From: Chloroflexota bacterium
GTDB taxonomy: Bacteria > Chloroflexota > Anaerolineae > Anaerolineales > Villigracilaceae
NCBI GenBank assembly: GCA_016213105.1
Contig: JACRBN010000019.1
Span: 271,350 to 335,349 of the forward strand
DNA: 64,000 nucleotides
Reading direction: 5' to 3'
The notes below the pieces were generated by a model. It had not been told where the DNA came from. It ran no database searches and was given only the letters and a program-made list of their open reading frames with translations. The translations under genes were made by a program, and so were the position numbers. Within the stretch, counting starts at the first letter, position 1. Every line of letters starts with the position of its first letter. Of the stretch, positions 63,901-64,000 are shown piece after piece.

Positions 63901-63961
63901 CTCCTGGTGGTACGTTGGAACTCGAAACGGGCAGTTTCATTTCCAAATCCATCACCAGGAG
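63901..63961. repeat. Nested inverted repeat before the last gene
   Basis: Outer arms CTCCTGGTG and CACCAGGAG, inner TTGGA/TCCAA and GAAAC/GTTTC, form a stepped hairpin just before an ATG. This is a possible terminal element or regulatory stem of a mobile gene. Confidence 0.5.
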
Positions 63962-63970
63962 GTAGTTCCC

Positions 63971-64000
63971 ATGTTACCAGAAATCGAGTCGTTCGTGAGA
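63971..64000 (+). CDS. Start of a gene, possibly a tyrosine recombinase; cut by window edge
   Basis: Ten codons are visible (MLPEIESFVR) after a GGAGG ribosome site at 63957-63963. The start resembles tyrosine recombinases, but too little is seen to assign a family. Confidence 0.3.
   Translation, partial: MLPEIESFVR

Overview
The window looks like a chromosomal stretch of a GC-rich (by eye near 60%) member of the Chloroflexota, most likely class Anaerolineae. This is inferred from the gene content (EF-G-2-like GTPase, RodZ-like protein with two HTH domains, GguAB-type sugar importer, DUF1761 and UPF0303 proteins), from Thr/Pro-rich lipoprotein linkers, and above all from several families of short palindromic repeats in most intergenic gaps and even inside genes. 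No rRNA, tRNA or CRISPR array was recognised. Several genes have a TANAAT -10 box only 6-7 bases before the start codon, which suggests leaderless mRNAs.

Layout. 1-1401 (minus): Tat-exported protein with two Ig-like repeats, a PqqD-like protein and the start of an HPr-kinase-like protein, a RiPP-like trio cut by the window edge. 1520-12035: housekeeping genes (metallo-hydrolase, MFS transporter, HemW, phosphoglycerate-mutase-like enzyme, methyltransferase, membrane thioredoxin, EF-G-like GTPase, MoaD/MoeB sulfur carrier pair, a membrane protein). 12186-15580: two TIR-FGE proteins. The second ends in a sequence with the hallmarks of a diversity-generating retroelement (DGR) variable region, followed by a GC-rich hairpin and the 5' stub of a DGR reverse transcriptase broken by a palindromic repeat. 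15834-36494: UbiB-like kinase, small proteins, alanine racemase, LspA, RluD, threonine aldolase, a c-di-GMP signalling pair (HD-GYP and GGDEF), L9, RodZ-like protein, RimO, MurJ and two membrane proteins, a small zinc-ribbon-like protein and an atypical SDR. 36543-37424: a Phd/RelE toxin-antitoxin pair with a clear palindromic operator and a trailing DUF503 gene. 38096-42084: FolC (with an in-frame repeat insertion) and Lon.

42113-45870 is an AT-richer accessory island. Lone genes (lipoprotein, serine beta-lactamase-like hydrolase, unknown protein, HicAB pair), all on the minus strand, are separated by three near-identical 85-bp elements that end in GTTGGGC on that strand, like an integron cassette array without an integrase. 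45988-52486 returns to ordinary genes (SDR, M24 peptidase, lipoprotein, GNAT, GH3 beta-glucosidase, Tag glycosylase).

52664-63803 is an L-arabinose operon: LacI-family regulator with a double palindromic operator, sugar-binding lipoprotein, two-domain ATPase, permease, UPF0303 protein, FGGY kinase, AraD, AraA and a mutarotase-like protein. It would import a pentose (probably L-arabinose) and convert it through L-ribulose and L-ribulose-5-P to D-xylulose-5-P. The window ends inside a new gene preceded by a nested inverted repeat, perhaps the left end of a mobile element.
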